From contig CAWHBT010000006.1 in assembly GCA_963827595.1 (NCBI GenBank), positions 124,001 through 188,000 of the forward strand: a DNA stretch of 64,000 bases. The letters run 5' to 3'. This document shows positions 17,621 through 24,895 of this stretch, piece after piece. Source of the stretch: DATEDA01 sp963827595 (lineage in GTDB: Bacteria; Pseudomonadota; Gammaproteobacteria; Burkholderiales; SG8-39). How positions within the stretch are numbered: the first letter of the stretch is position 1; each line of letters opens with the position of its first letter. The notes beneath the pieces are model-generated. The model saw nothing but the letters and a program-made list of their open reading frames with translations, was not told where the DNA came from and searched no databases. The translations under genes were made by a program, and so were the position numbers.

Positions 17621-18225
17621 TCGTGTGGGTGGTTCCGATGGCGCGGGCGATGCTTGATCGGTGTGGGGTGATGTTGGATGGGGGTGCGACGCTGCCGGAG
17701 GCGCCTGGGCGGGGTGCGTATCGGGCGCTGGGGCTGCACGGTGTGCTGATGGTTCCGCGCGTGGTAGTGAGTGGGCGGTGGTTCAGGGGGGGCCGGGCTC
17801 GGAGCCGATTCTGCGTCGGTTGGGATTTTGAGTCTGTGGGGGAGATTCGGGTGCTGGTGGACCGGTCGTGACGCTGGGTGCGTGGGTCGCGGCTGGCTAA
17901 CTCGGCGCTGGAGCCGACGAAGCCCCCGGCGTTACGCTTGGTGGGTTGGTGTGTGGTTGGTTACGGCGGGGTCTTCGCGGCTCAGCGCCAGAGCCGTTGA
18001 ACGTCTGCTTTCCGCGGCACTGACTGTCGTCTCAGGGTCGAACGCAGACGTTCGGTACTTTTCAAGGAAGCCACAACATAGACAGCCGCCCCTAGCACCT
18101 GCCTTCGGGATACATCACAGAAACCGGGCACACGGGGAGCACACTTCCCGCGTAACCGTTTGGTTAGCTGGACGCGCCGCCTGGTTCGCAGTCGGATCCG
18201 CAGCCCGGTTAGAATCGTCGTTCCG
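17621..18225. other. Gene-free region, right flank of the island
   Basis: 17621-17980 is very G/T-rich on the plus strand with no credible gene. An inverted repeat AACGTCTGC / GCAGACGTT (18000-18008 and 18044-18052) resembles the intergenic GCAGACGTT-type sequences common in soil bacteria. The dispersed repeat copy 2 follows at 18123-18189. TAGAAT at 18210-18215 is a -10 candidate for the isochorismatase gene. Confidence 0.4.
18123..18189 (-). repeat. Intergenic dispersed repeat, copy 2
   Basis: The reverse complement matches 1415-1481 at about 80% over the 49-bp core. It includes the imperfect palindrome TAACC-AAAC-GGTTA, which in this copy is perfect in its five outer pairs. It sits 37 bp upstream of the isochorismatase start. 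Both copies have the same orientation relative to the downstream gene. Confidence 0.6.
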
Positions 18226-18924
18226 ATGCATCGGGTCGAAATTCGCCGCGAGATCGTCGAGCGCGTCATGGCGCGCCGCGGGCGGCTGCACCTGTACGAC
18301 GCGCTCGACCCGATGCGGACCGCGCTGGTCGTGATCGACATGCAGAACGCCTTCGTGGCGCCCGGCGCGCCCGTGGAGGTGCCGGGCGCGCGCGACATCG
18401 TGCCGGGGATCAACCGGCTCGCCGCCGAGCTGCGCGCTCGCGGCACCCAGGTCGTCTGGGTGAGTCACGCCAACGTCGCGCGCGGCGGGCGCACCGACTG
18501 GGAGACCTTCTACGGCCACTTCGTCTCCGACGCCGGCCGGGCGCGCGCCGCTGCCGCCCTCGCCCCCGGCGCCGAGCTCCAGAAGCTCTGGCCGGGCATG
18601 GCGGTCGCCCCCGAGGACCTCCACGTGGCCAAGAACCGCTACAGCCCGCTCGTTGCCGGCGCCTCGCAGCTCGAGCGGCTGCTGCGCAACCTCGGCGTGG
18701 AGGCGCTGCTGATCGCCGGCACCAAGACCAACGTCTGCTGCGAATGCACGGCGCGCGACGCGATGATGCTCGACTTCAAGGTCGTGATGCTCTCGGACTG
18801 CACGGCGGCGCTCTCGGACGATGAGCAACGGACGACGCTCGAGAACGTGATCCAGCAGTTCGGCGACGTGCTCAGCGCCGACGAGGCGCTCGCGTTGCTC
18901 GACCGGGGCCGAGGCGCCGTATGA
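18226..18924 (+). CDS. Isochorismatase-family (cysteine) hydrolase
   Basis: A 232-residue enzyme with the isochorismatase fold and full catalytic set: Asp38 in VVIDMQN, Lys136 in HVAKNRYS, and the nucleophile Cys171 in GTKTNVCCECTARDA. Family members hydrolyse amides, ureas or vinyl ethers (N-carbamoylsarcosine, nicotinamide, ureidoacrylate and others). ATG 18226 (MHRVEIRREIV) was chosen because the upstream extension is arginine-rich repeat-derived sequence. Its stop overlaps the start of the GFA gene (ATGA), indicating co-expression. The substrate cannot be decided. Confidence 0.82.
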   Translation: MHRVEIRREIVERVMARRGRLHLYDALDPMRTALVVIDMQNAFVAPGAPVEVPGARDIVPGINRLAAELRARGTQVVWVSHANVARGGRTDWETFYGHFVSDAGRARAAAALAPGAELQKLWPGMAVAPEDLHVAKNRYSPLVAGASQLERLLRNLGVEALLIAGTKTNVCCECTARDAMMLDFKVVMLSDCTAALSDDEQRTTLENVIQQFGDVLSADEALALLDRGRGAV

Positions 18925-19304
18925 TCACGCACGCCGGGGGTTGTCACTGCGGTCGCGTGAGGTTCGAAGTGATCGCGCCGTCGCGGGTCGAGGTCTCGGA
19001 GTGCAATTGCTCCATGTGCAGCAAGGCGGGGTACCTGCATCTCATCGTGCCGGCGGAGCGCTTCAAGCTTCTGTCAGGCAGTGAGGCGCTAACGACCTAT
19101 ACCTTCAACACCGGCACCGCGAAGCATCTGTTCTGCTCGGTGTGTGGCGTGAAGTCCTTCTACGTTCCACGCTCGCACCCCGACGGCTTCAGCGTCAATG
19201 CTCGCTGCCTCGATCCGGGCACGGTCGCGGACATGACCATCACGCCGTTCAACGGTCGCGAGTGGGAAAAGCAGCTCCCGAAAGGCCGGGGGGAGTACAC
19301 CTAG
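18921..19304 (+). CDS. GFA/CENP-V-like zinc protein
   Basis: A 127-residue protein of the Gfa/CENP-V family. Its zinc-binding cysteines are arranged as HCG (CHCGRVRF), CNCSMC and CSVCG, as in glutathione-dependent formaldehyde-activating enzyme. The family is broad and many members do not act on formaldehyde; some handle glutathione adducts. Coupled to the isochorismatase by a 4-bp overlap. The likely role is an accessory step in the same small pathway, otherwise unknown. Confidence 0.8.
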   Translation: MITHAGGCHCGRVRFEVIAPSRVEVSECNCSMCSKAGYLHLIVPAERFKLLSGSEALTTYTFNTGTAKHLFCSVCGVKSFYVPRSHPDGFSVNARCLDPGTVADMTITPFNGREWEKQLPKGRGEYT

Positions 19305-19313
19305 TTCCGGGGG

Positions 19314-20426
19314 TCACCCCCAGATCGCCCGCGCCGCGTCCACCACGAGCGCGAGCTTCGCGCGCATGTCGGCTTCGGTCAGCGGGTTGCCCGCGACCGT
19401 GCTGGCAAAGCCGCACTGCGGGCTGATCGCGAGCCGCTCGGGCGACACAAACCTGGCCGCCTCCTCGGCCCGCCGCTTGAGCGCATCGATCGGTTCGAGC
19501 GCCCCGACCTTGGAGCTGATCAGGCCGAGCACGACGCCCTTCCCTTTCGGGACGAAGCGCAGCGGCGCGAAGTCGCCCGCGCGCGGCGTGTCGTACTCGA
19601 GCAGGAAGTGGTTGACTTTCGCGCGCTGGAACAGCTTCTCCGCGACCGAGTCGTAGCCGCCCTCGGCGAGATACCTGCCCTTGAAGTTCCCGCGGCACAT
19701 GTGCACGCCGATCACCACATCGGCCGGCCGGTCCGCGACCGCCTGGTTGATCGCCGCCACGTAGAGGTCGACGAGCCGCTCCGGATCCTGGCCGTCGGCC
19801 GTCACCTTCGCGCGCGCCCCGGGGTCGCAAAGCATCGCGAGCGCGACCTCGTCGAGCTGGACGTATTGCGCGCCAGCCGCGGCGAGCGCGGCGATCTCCT
19901 CCTTGTACACCTTGCCGAGGTCGGCGAAGAACGCTTCCGGGCTCTCGTACACCCCGGGGTCGGCCCACTGGCGGCCACGCCAAAAGTGCATCGTCGACGG
20001 CGACGGCAGAGTCACTTTGGTCACGCGATCGGTGACGCCACGCACGAACGCGACCTCGTCGACCGCGATCGCCTGTCCGCGGCGCACCTCCCCGCTCACG
20101 TGCGGCGCAGTGAACCCGAGCTCGTGGCCGTGCTCGTCGTGGAACTTGAACGTCGCCTCCTTCACCGTGAGCCCGTCAGTCAGCTGCACGAAACGGCCCC
20201 AGTAGGAGCCGCGCCGGAACTCGCCGTCGTTCACGACCTGGAAACCGACCTCCTGCTGCAGCTTGACGACGCCGCGGATGGCCTCGTCCTGGAGGGTGCG
20301 GAACTCGGCGTCGCCGATCCTCCGCTCGCTGAAGTCGCGAAAGGCCTGCCGCAGCCGCGCCGGCCGGAGCAGGCTGCCGATGTGATCGGCCCGGAACGGC
20401 GGGCGACCGGTGGGAGTGATCCGCAT
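19314..20426 (-). CDS. MetE-core (cobalamin-independent methionine synthase C-terminal domain) family protein, copy 1
   Basis: A 370-residue single-domain homologue of the MetE catalytic half. Zinc ligands of the family are visible: His and Cys in GVHMCRGN, Glu in QLDE, and Cys in SPQCGF. It lacks the N-terminal folate-recruiting half of MetE. Such core-MetE proteins (YxjG/YxjH type) transfer methyl groups from varied donors to a thiol. Start MRITPTGRPPFRADH at 20426. It converges on the GFA gene and is divergent from the flavin monooxygenase at 20582, from which it is separated by 155 bp. A methyl donor or demethylation role in the aromatic pathway is possible. Confidence 0.78.
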   Translation of the reverse strand: MRITPTGRPPFRADHIGSLLRPARLRQAFRDFSERRIGDAEFRTLQDEAIRGVVKLQQEVGFQVVNDGEFRRGSYWGRFVQLTDGLTVKEATFKFHDEHGHELGFTAPHVSGEVRRGQAIAVDEVAFVRGVTDRVTKVTLPSPSTMHFWRGRQWADPGVYESPEAFFADLGKVYKEEIAALAAAGAQYVQLDEVALAMLCDPGARAKVTADGQDPERLVDLYVAAINQAVADRPADVVIGVHMCRGNFKGRYLAEGGYDSVAEKLFQRAKVNHFLLEYDTPRAGDFAPLRFVPKGKGVVLGLISSKVGALEPIDALKRRAEEAARFVSPERLAISPQCGFASTVAGNPLTEADMRAKLALVVDAARAIWG

Positions 20427-20581
20427 GACGCTCCTCGCGGCGGGCGAGCGACACCGCCCGTAGTCGGTTCCAGCGCTTGATAGAATCTTGCCGGCTCCGG
20501 GGATCGAACACAACAAGCCGCGCCGCCGTCCCGGCGAACCGCCGCAGGAGACCGGAAGTGATCGCGAGCTGACAGGGCGAC

Positions 20582-21718
20582 GTGAAGATCCTGATCGTCG
20601 GCGCCGGCCCGGCCGGCCTGTACCTCGGCTACCTCGTCAAGCGGCAGCGGCCCGACGCCGTGGTCCGCATCGTCGAGCAGAACCCGCCCGACTCCACCTT
20701 CGGCTTCGGGGTCGTGTTCTCCGAGCGCGCGCTCGAGTTCCTGCGGGGGGACGACGGGGAGACCTACGACCTCATCACGCCGGCCATGGAGACTTGGACC
20801 GACCTGACGGTGGTCCATCGCGGCGAGCGCGTCCGCATCGACGGCATCGGGTTCGCCGCCATCGGCCGCCTCGAACTGCTGCGGCTGCTGCGGCGCCGGA
20901 CCGCGAGCGCCGGCGTGGCGCCCGAGTTCGGCCGGGCAATCGCGTCCCTGGAGGAGCTCGCCGGCTATGATCTGGTCGTGGGCGCCGACGGCGTGAATTC
21001 GTTCGTTCGCGGCTGCCACGGCGACCGGTTCGGCACGACGATCGCGAGCCTCCGCAACAAGTTCGCCTGGTATGGCACGACGAAGGGCTTCGACACCCTG
21101 ACCCAGACCTTCGTCGCGACCGAGCACGGGCACTTCAACGCCCATCACTACCGCCATGCGCCCGGGATGAGCACGTTCGTCTTCGAGTGCGATCCGGCGA
21201 CCTGGGAGCGCGCGGGATTCCAAACGCTGGACGATGCGGCGACCATGGCCCGCTGCGCCGAGGTCTTCGCGGGAACGCTCGACGGTCACGCGCTCGTCTC
21301 CAACCGCTCGGTCTGGCGCAGCTTCCCGGTCGTCAGGAACGAGCGGTGGTCGGTCGACAACGTGGTGCTCGTCGGCGACGCGCTGCACACCGCGCATTTC
21401 TCCATCGGCTCGGGAACGCGGCTCGCGATGGAAGACGTAATCGCGCTCGCCCTGGCGCTGCGCGACCACCCGAACGACGTGCGCGAGGCGCTCGCTGCGT
21501 ACGAGGCGGCCCGGCGGCCGATCGTCGAGAAGCTCGTCGCCGCCGCCAATGCCAGCGGCGAGTGGTACGAGCGATTCCCGGAGCACATGCAGCTCCCGCC
21601 CTGGGAGTTCGCGATGAGCTACATCCAGCGGAGCGGACGGATCGACCGTGAGCGGCTCAGGACTCTCTCCCCCCGGTTCGTCGCGGGGTACGAGGCCTCG
21701 GCATGGCGAACGGCCTGA
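20582..21718 (+). CDS. FAD-dependent aromatic acyl-CoA monooxygenase, salicylyl-CoA 5-hydroxylase-like
   Basis: A 378-residue class A flavin monooxygenase. It has GAGPAGLYLGYL (dinucleotide-binding, 7-18), DLVVGADGVNSFVR (about 133-146) and NVVLVGDALHTAHFSIGSG (pyrophosphate/ribityl motif). The pattern FGFGVVFSERALEFL and the ending SYIQRSGRIDRERLRTLSPRFV match salicylyl-CoA 5-hydroxylase and the N-terminal domain of anthraniloyl-CoA monooxygenase rather than free-acid hydroxylases. Expected reaction: NAD(P)H- and O2-dependent hydroxylation of a 2-substituted benzoyl-CoA, giving gentisyl-CoA if salicylyl-CoA is the substrate. GTG start; TAGAAT at 20481-20486 is a -10 candidate. Gentisate dioxygenase at 35774 supports this reading. 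Confidence 0.72.
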   Translation: MKILIVGAGPAGLYLGYLVKRQRPDAVVRIVEQNPPDSTFGFGVVFSERALEFLRGDDGETYDLITPAMETWTDLTVVHRGERVRIDGIGFAAIGRLELLRLLRRRTASAGVAPEFGRAIASLEELAGYDLVVGADGVNSFVRGCHGDRFGTTIASLRNKFAWYGTTKGFDTLTQTFVATEHGHFNAHHYRHAPGMSTFVFECDPATWERAGFQTLDDAATMARCAEVFAGTLDGHALVSNRSVWRSFPVVRNERWSVDNVVLVGDALHTAHFSIGSGTRLAMEDVIALALALRDHPNDVREALAAYEAARRPIVEKLVAAANASGEWYERFPEHMQLPPWEFAMSYIQRSGRIDRERLRTLSPRFVAGYEASAWRTA

Positions 21719-21743
21719 TCGCCCAGTCCGAAAATCCCGGGAT

Positions 21744-22889
21744 TCAGCGCCATACCAGCCGCGCGGTTTCCACGACCCGCTCGAGCTTGCGCCGCTGGTC
21801 GTCCTCGCTGATGAGATTGCCCGACACGTCCGAGCCGAACCCGCATTGCGGGCTGACGGCGAGTTGCCCGAGCGACACGTACTTCGACGCTTCGTCGATG
21901 CGGCGCCTCAGCTCGTCGATGGTCTCGAGTTGCGGCACCTTCGTGCTGACCAGGCCGAGCACCACGACCTTGTCCTTCGGCACGAAGCGCAGCGGCGCGA
22001 AGCCGCCGGCGCGCGGGCTGTCGTACTCGAGAAGGAATCGCTGGTGAGGCAGCTCGTTGAACAGCCGCTCGGCGATCGCATCGTAGGCGCCTTCGCGATG
22101 CCACATGCTGCGCTGGTTGCCGCGGCACAGGTGGATGCCGAAGGTGATCCCGGAAAAGCCCGCCACCAGCTTCGCGTTCGCGCGCAGCGAACGCGAGAAG
22201 TTCTCCTCGGGGTCCTCGCCGCGCCTGCGCATGGATTCGAGCGAGGGCACATCGACGTACGCCGTATACCCGGGCTCGTCGATGTGGACGTAGCGGCAGC
22301 CGACGTCGACGAGCTGGCCGATCATCGCGCGCTGTATGGCGACGACGTCATCCATGAACTCATCCACCGAGGGGTAGACGGCTGCCGATGACGCGCGGTC
22401 GAAACGCTGCATGATCCGGTCCGGCCCGATCAGGCTGACCTTGACCGGCTTCCTCGCCAGCGGCGCGGCTCGCAGGTATTCCTCCAGTGGAACGTTCCTG
22501 ACCAGCTGCAGCCGCTTCGTCACCGGCCGGCGGTGCACCACGGGAGTTCCCGCGCCGGAGAGGTCGGGGATGTCGAAGCGCTCGAGCGGCCTGCCTCCGG
22601 CGCTCCTTTCCTCGTGCGTGCGCACGGTCTCGCGCGCGGCCTCGTAGCCGCTCACCGCGAGGCCGAAGCTGTCCTGAAAATTGAGCCGGCTGATCTCACC
22701 GTCGCTGACGACGTCGAGGCCGACGCCTTCCTGCAGATCGAGATGGCGACGCAGGCAGCGCATCTCGACCTCGTGGAAGGCAGCCTCGCCGATCAGGCCG
22801 CCCTCGAGGTTGAGCCGCGCTTCCTTCCACGCGGCGGGGCGCAGGAGGCTGCCGACGACGTCGGTGCGGAGCTGATCCAGCTCAGTCAT
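21744..22889 (-). CDS. MetE-core family protein, copy 2
   Basis: A 381-residue paralogue of the gene at 19314-20426, diverged but keeping the zinc set (His and Cys in GIHLCRGN, Glu in HIDEPG, Cys in SPQCGF) and the FLLEYDSPRAGGFAPLRFVPK block seen in both. It overlaps the Bug receptor gene by 8 bp and is the last gene of the long minus-strand catabolic block. It converges on the flavin monooxygenase, 25 bp apart. Probably a methyltransferase acting on a pathway compound or on a thiol acceptor; the acceptor is not identifiable. Confidence 0.78.
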   Translation of the reverse strand: MTELDQLRTDVVGSLLRPAAWKEARLNLEGGLIGEAAFHEVEMRCLRRHLDLQEGVGLDVVSDGEISRLNFQDSFGLAVSGYEAARETVRTHEERSAGGRPLERFDIPDLSGAGTPVVHRRPVTKRLQLVRNVPLEEYLRAAPLARKPVKVSLIGPDRIMQRFDRASSAAVYPSVDEFMDDVVAIQRAMIGQLVDVGCRYVHIDEPGYTAYVDVPSLESMRRRGEDPEENFSRSLRANAKLVAGFSGITFGIHLCRGNQRSMWHREGAYDAIAERLFNELPHQRFLLEYDSPRAGGFAPLRFVPKDKVVVLGLVSTKVPQLETIDELRRRIDEASKYVSLGQLAVSPQCGFGSDVSGNLISEDDQRRKLERVVETARLVWR

Positions 22890-23838
22890 ACTTCACGCCG
22901 GCGGCCTTGATCGCGCCGGCAAAGCGCTCGAGGTCCTCGCGCACGAAGCGCTGGTAGTGTTCAGTGCCGTTTTCCACCAGCTCCATCCCGAGATTGGCCA
23001 TGCGTTCAGCGACGTCGCGCTCGCGCAGCGCCTTGGCGAACGCCGCCTGCAGGCGTACGACAACCTCGCGCGGCACGCCCGCGGGCGCCTGCACACCAAT
23101 GGTGGTGGCGATGTCGAAGCCCTCGTAGCCCAGCTCGGCGCAGGTCGGCACGTCGGGCAGCGAGGCCGAGCGCCGCGCGGTGCTGATGCAGAGCACCTTG
23201 AGCTTGCCCGAGCGGATGTGCGCCGCGACGTTTGGGATGCCCGACCAGCCGGCCTGCACCTCGCCGGCGAGCACTGCGGCGACCAGGGCCGAGCCACCCT
23301 TGTACGGCACATGCAGCAGGTCGATGCCGGCGCGCGACGCGAAGACCGCATGCGTGAGATGGTGCACCGAACCGTTGCCCGCCGAGCCGTAGCTGAGCTG
23401 CCCCGGCTTCGACTTCGCGTACGCGACGAACTCCTGCAGCGACGCCGCCGGGAGCGACGGATGCACAACGAGCACCGTCGGCACGACGGCGAGCGCGGTG
23501 ATCAGCGTGAAGTCCTTCAGCGGGTGGTAGCCCAGTTTCGGGTTGAGCGCGACGTTGATCGCCAGCGCGCCCGAGTCGCCGAACATGAGGACATGCCCGT
23601 CGGCGGGAGCGCGCGCCACCAGCTCCGCGGCCACCACGCCGCCGGCCCCGGGCAGGTTCTCCACCAGGAAGGGGCGGCCGAAGGTCTCCGCCAGCTTTGC
23701 CGCCAGCATGCGCGCGAGCACGTCGGGGTTTCCGCCCGGCGCCGCCGGGACGACCATGCGCACCGGCTTCGACGGATACGGCTCCTGGGCCTGGACGGCC
23801 GTCGAAGCGGCGAGGAGCAGCGCGAGCAGGATCCTCAT
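22882..23838 (-). CDS. Bug/TctC-family periplasmic receptor
   Basis: A 318-residue exported protein with a signal peptide (MRILLALLLAASTAVQAQ) and the Bug signature YPSKPVRMVVPAAPGGNPDVLARM. The middle part LSYGSAGNGSVHHLTH and VPYKGGSALVAAVLAGEVQ is typical. Bug proteins bind carboxylates, including aromatic and nicotinic acids, and work with TctAB permeases or as sensors. No tctA or tctB is in the window, so this is an orphan receptor, common in Burkholderiales. Located in the operon between an iron-sulfur protein and MetE copy 2. Confidence 0.9.
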   Translation of the reverse strand: MRILLALLLAASTAVQAQEPYPSKPVRMVVPAAPGGNPDVLARMLAAKLAETFGRPFLVENLPGAGGVVAAELVARAPADGHVLMFGDSGALAINVALNPKLGYHPLKDFTLITALAVVPTVLVVHPSLPAASLQEFVAYAKSKPGQLSYGSAGNGSVHHLTHAVFASRAGIDLLHVPYKGGSALVAAVLAGEVQAGWSGIPNVAAHIRSGKLKVLCISTARRSASLPDVPTCAELGYEGFDIATTIGVQAPAGVPREVVVRLQAAFAKALRERDVAERMANLGMELVENGTEHYQRFVREDLERFAGAIKAAGVKYD

Positions 23839-23888
23839 CGATACCCTCCTTTCTCAGCCCCGGTGTCCGCGCGCCGCGGCCGCCCGGC

Positions 23889-24863
23889 TCAGGACGCGGT
23901 CCGGCCGCGCCGGATCATCTTTTCAAGCAGACGCGGCGTAATGTCGGGCCGGCTCCACGGGCATGCTGCCAGACAGATGCCGCAGCCGTGCGTCGCGGCG
24001 AAGTAAGGCATGCAGGCGTCGAAGTTCACATACCACTTCTTCGTGCCGCGGACCCATTGCTTGTCGCGAAAGATCGCATCGGGCGGGCAATCGTTGGTGC
24101 ACAGCTGACAGTTGAGACAGAAATCGTCGGCGCCGAAAACGTCGGGCGCGTCCGGCAGCAGTGGCAGCTCCGTCAGCACGCCCGCCAGCCGGAACGATGA
24201 TCCGAACTTCCGGTTGATGATCGAGCCGTGCTTGCCGAGCTCGCCGAAGCCGGCCGCGAGCGCGGCGGGGACCAACTGGAACGGGCCGGCGCCCGGGCCG
24301 CCATGGCCATGCGCAGGCCAGCCCTGCGCGCGGATCCAGTTGGCGAGCTTCCGTGCCGCGCGCTGTCCCCGGTTGTACTGTTTCGCCACCTCCGCCGCGG
24401 CATCCACGGCGGGCGCCCTGCTGAGCTCCGCGTAATCCATCGCGACGCCGAGGACGATGACGAACGGCTCCGGCGCTTCGAAACCCTCGAACACCCAGCC
24501 CTGATCCATGCGGGCGATCCCGACCAGATCGGCCTCGTTTTCCAGTGCGAACGCCTTGACGCGGCGCGTCCAGCCCTCGGGCGTGTCCGCGGCGCGTTCG
24601 GACGCGACCGGATCGTGCGGCTCGCGCCGCTCGGGGGTGTCGAAAGATCCGCTGAGCCTGGGATGCTGTCGGTAGCTCTCATTGACCACCTCCTGGATCG
24701 CGGCGAAGTCGGGAATGCGCCGTGGGTGGTGCCACATGATCGGCGTCGGCCGGCGGGGCAGCGTTTCGCCGAGCCCGTTCACGGCGTTTCCGGAAACACC
24801 GGGCGGCATTTTCGCGGCCAGCTCGGCCGGCGGGCGCCAGGGTCGCCTGTTTTCGTCGGGCAT
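23889..24863 (-). CDS. Reductive-dehalogenase-like double [4Fe-4S] protein (copy C)
   Basis: A 324-residue protein resembling catalytic and cluster regions of RdhA. GFGELGKHGSIINRKFGSSFRLAGVLTEL is split here as GFGELGKHGSII (206-217) and FRLAGVLTELPL (224-235), then eight cluster cysteines: 249, 252, 255, 259 and 284, 294, 297, 301, ending CPWSRPD, a hallmark of reductive dehalogenases. There is no TAT signal, so it is probably cytoplasmic. Start at MPDENRR (24863), 32 bp after the ligase stop. A longer upstream frame is antisense-like noise. Function unknown: a corrinoid-dependent reduction is plausible but cobalamin contacts cannot be checked by eye. Confidence 0.6.
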   Translation of the reverse strand: MPDENRRPWRPPAELAAKMPPGVSGNAVNGLGETLPRRPTPIMWHHPRRIPDFAAIQEVVNESYRQHPRLSGSFDTPERREPHDPVASERAADTPEGWTRRVKAFALENEADLVGIARMDQGWVFEGFEAPEPFVIVLGVAMDYAELSRAPAVDAAAEVAKQYNRGQRAARKLANWIRAQGWPAHGHGGPGAGPFQLVPAALAAGFGELGKHGSIINRKFGSSFRLAGVLTELPLLPDAPDVFGADDFCLNCQLCTNDCPPDAIFRDKQWVRGTKKWYVNFDACMPYFAATHGCGICLAACPWSRPDITPRLLEKMIRRGRTAS

Positions 24864-24895
24864 GATGTCAGGCGACCGCGGCGAAGAACCAGGGC

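Noticed and set aside
18000..18052. AACGTCTGC/GCAGACGTT inverted repeat as a transposon end
   Set aside because: No transposase, no target-site duplication; similar short palindromes are common between genes in soil Proteobacteria.
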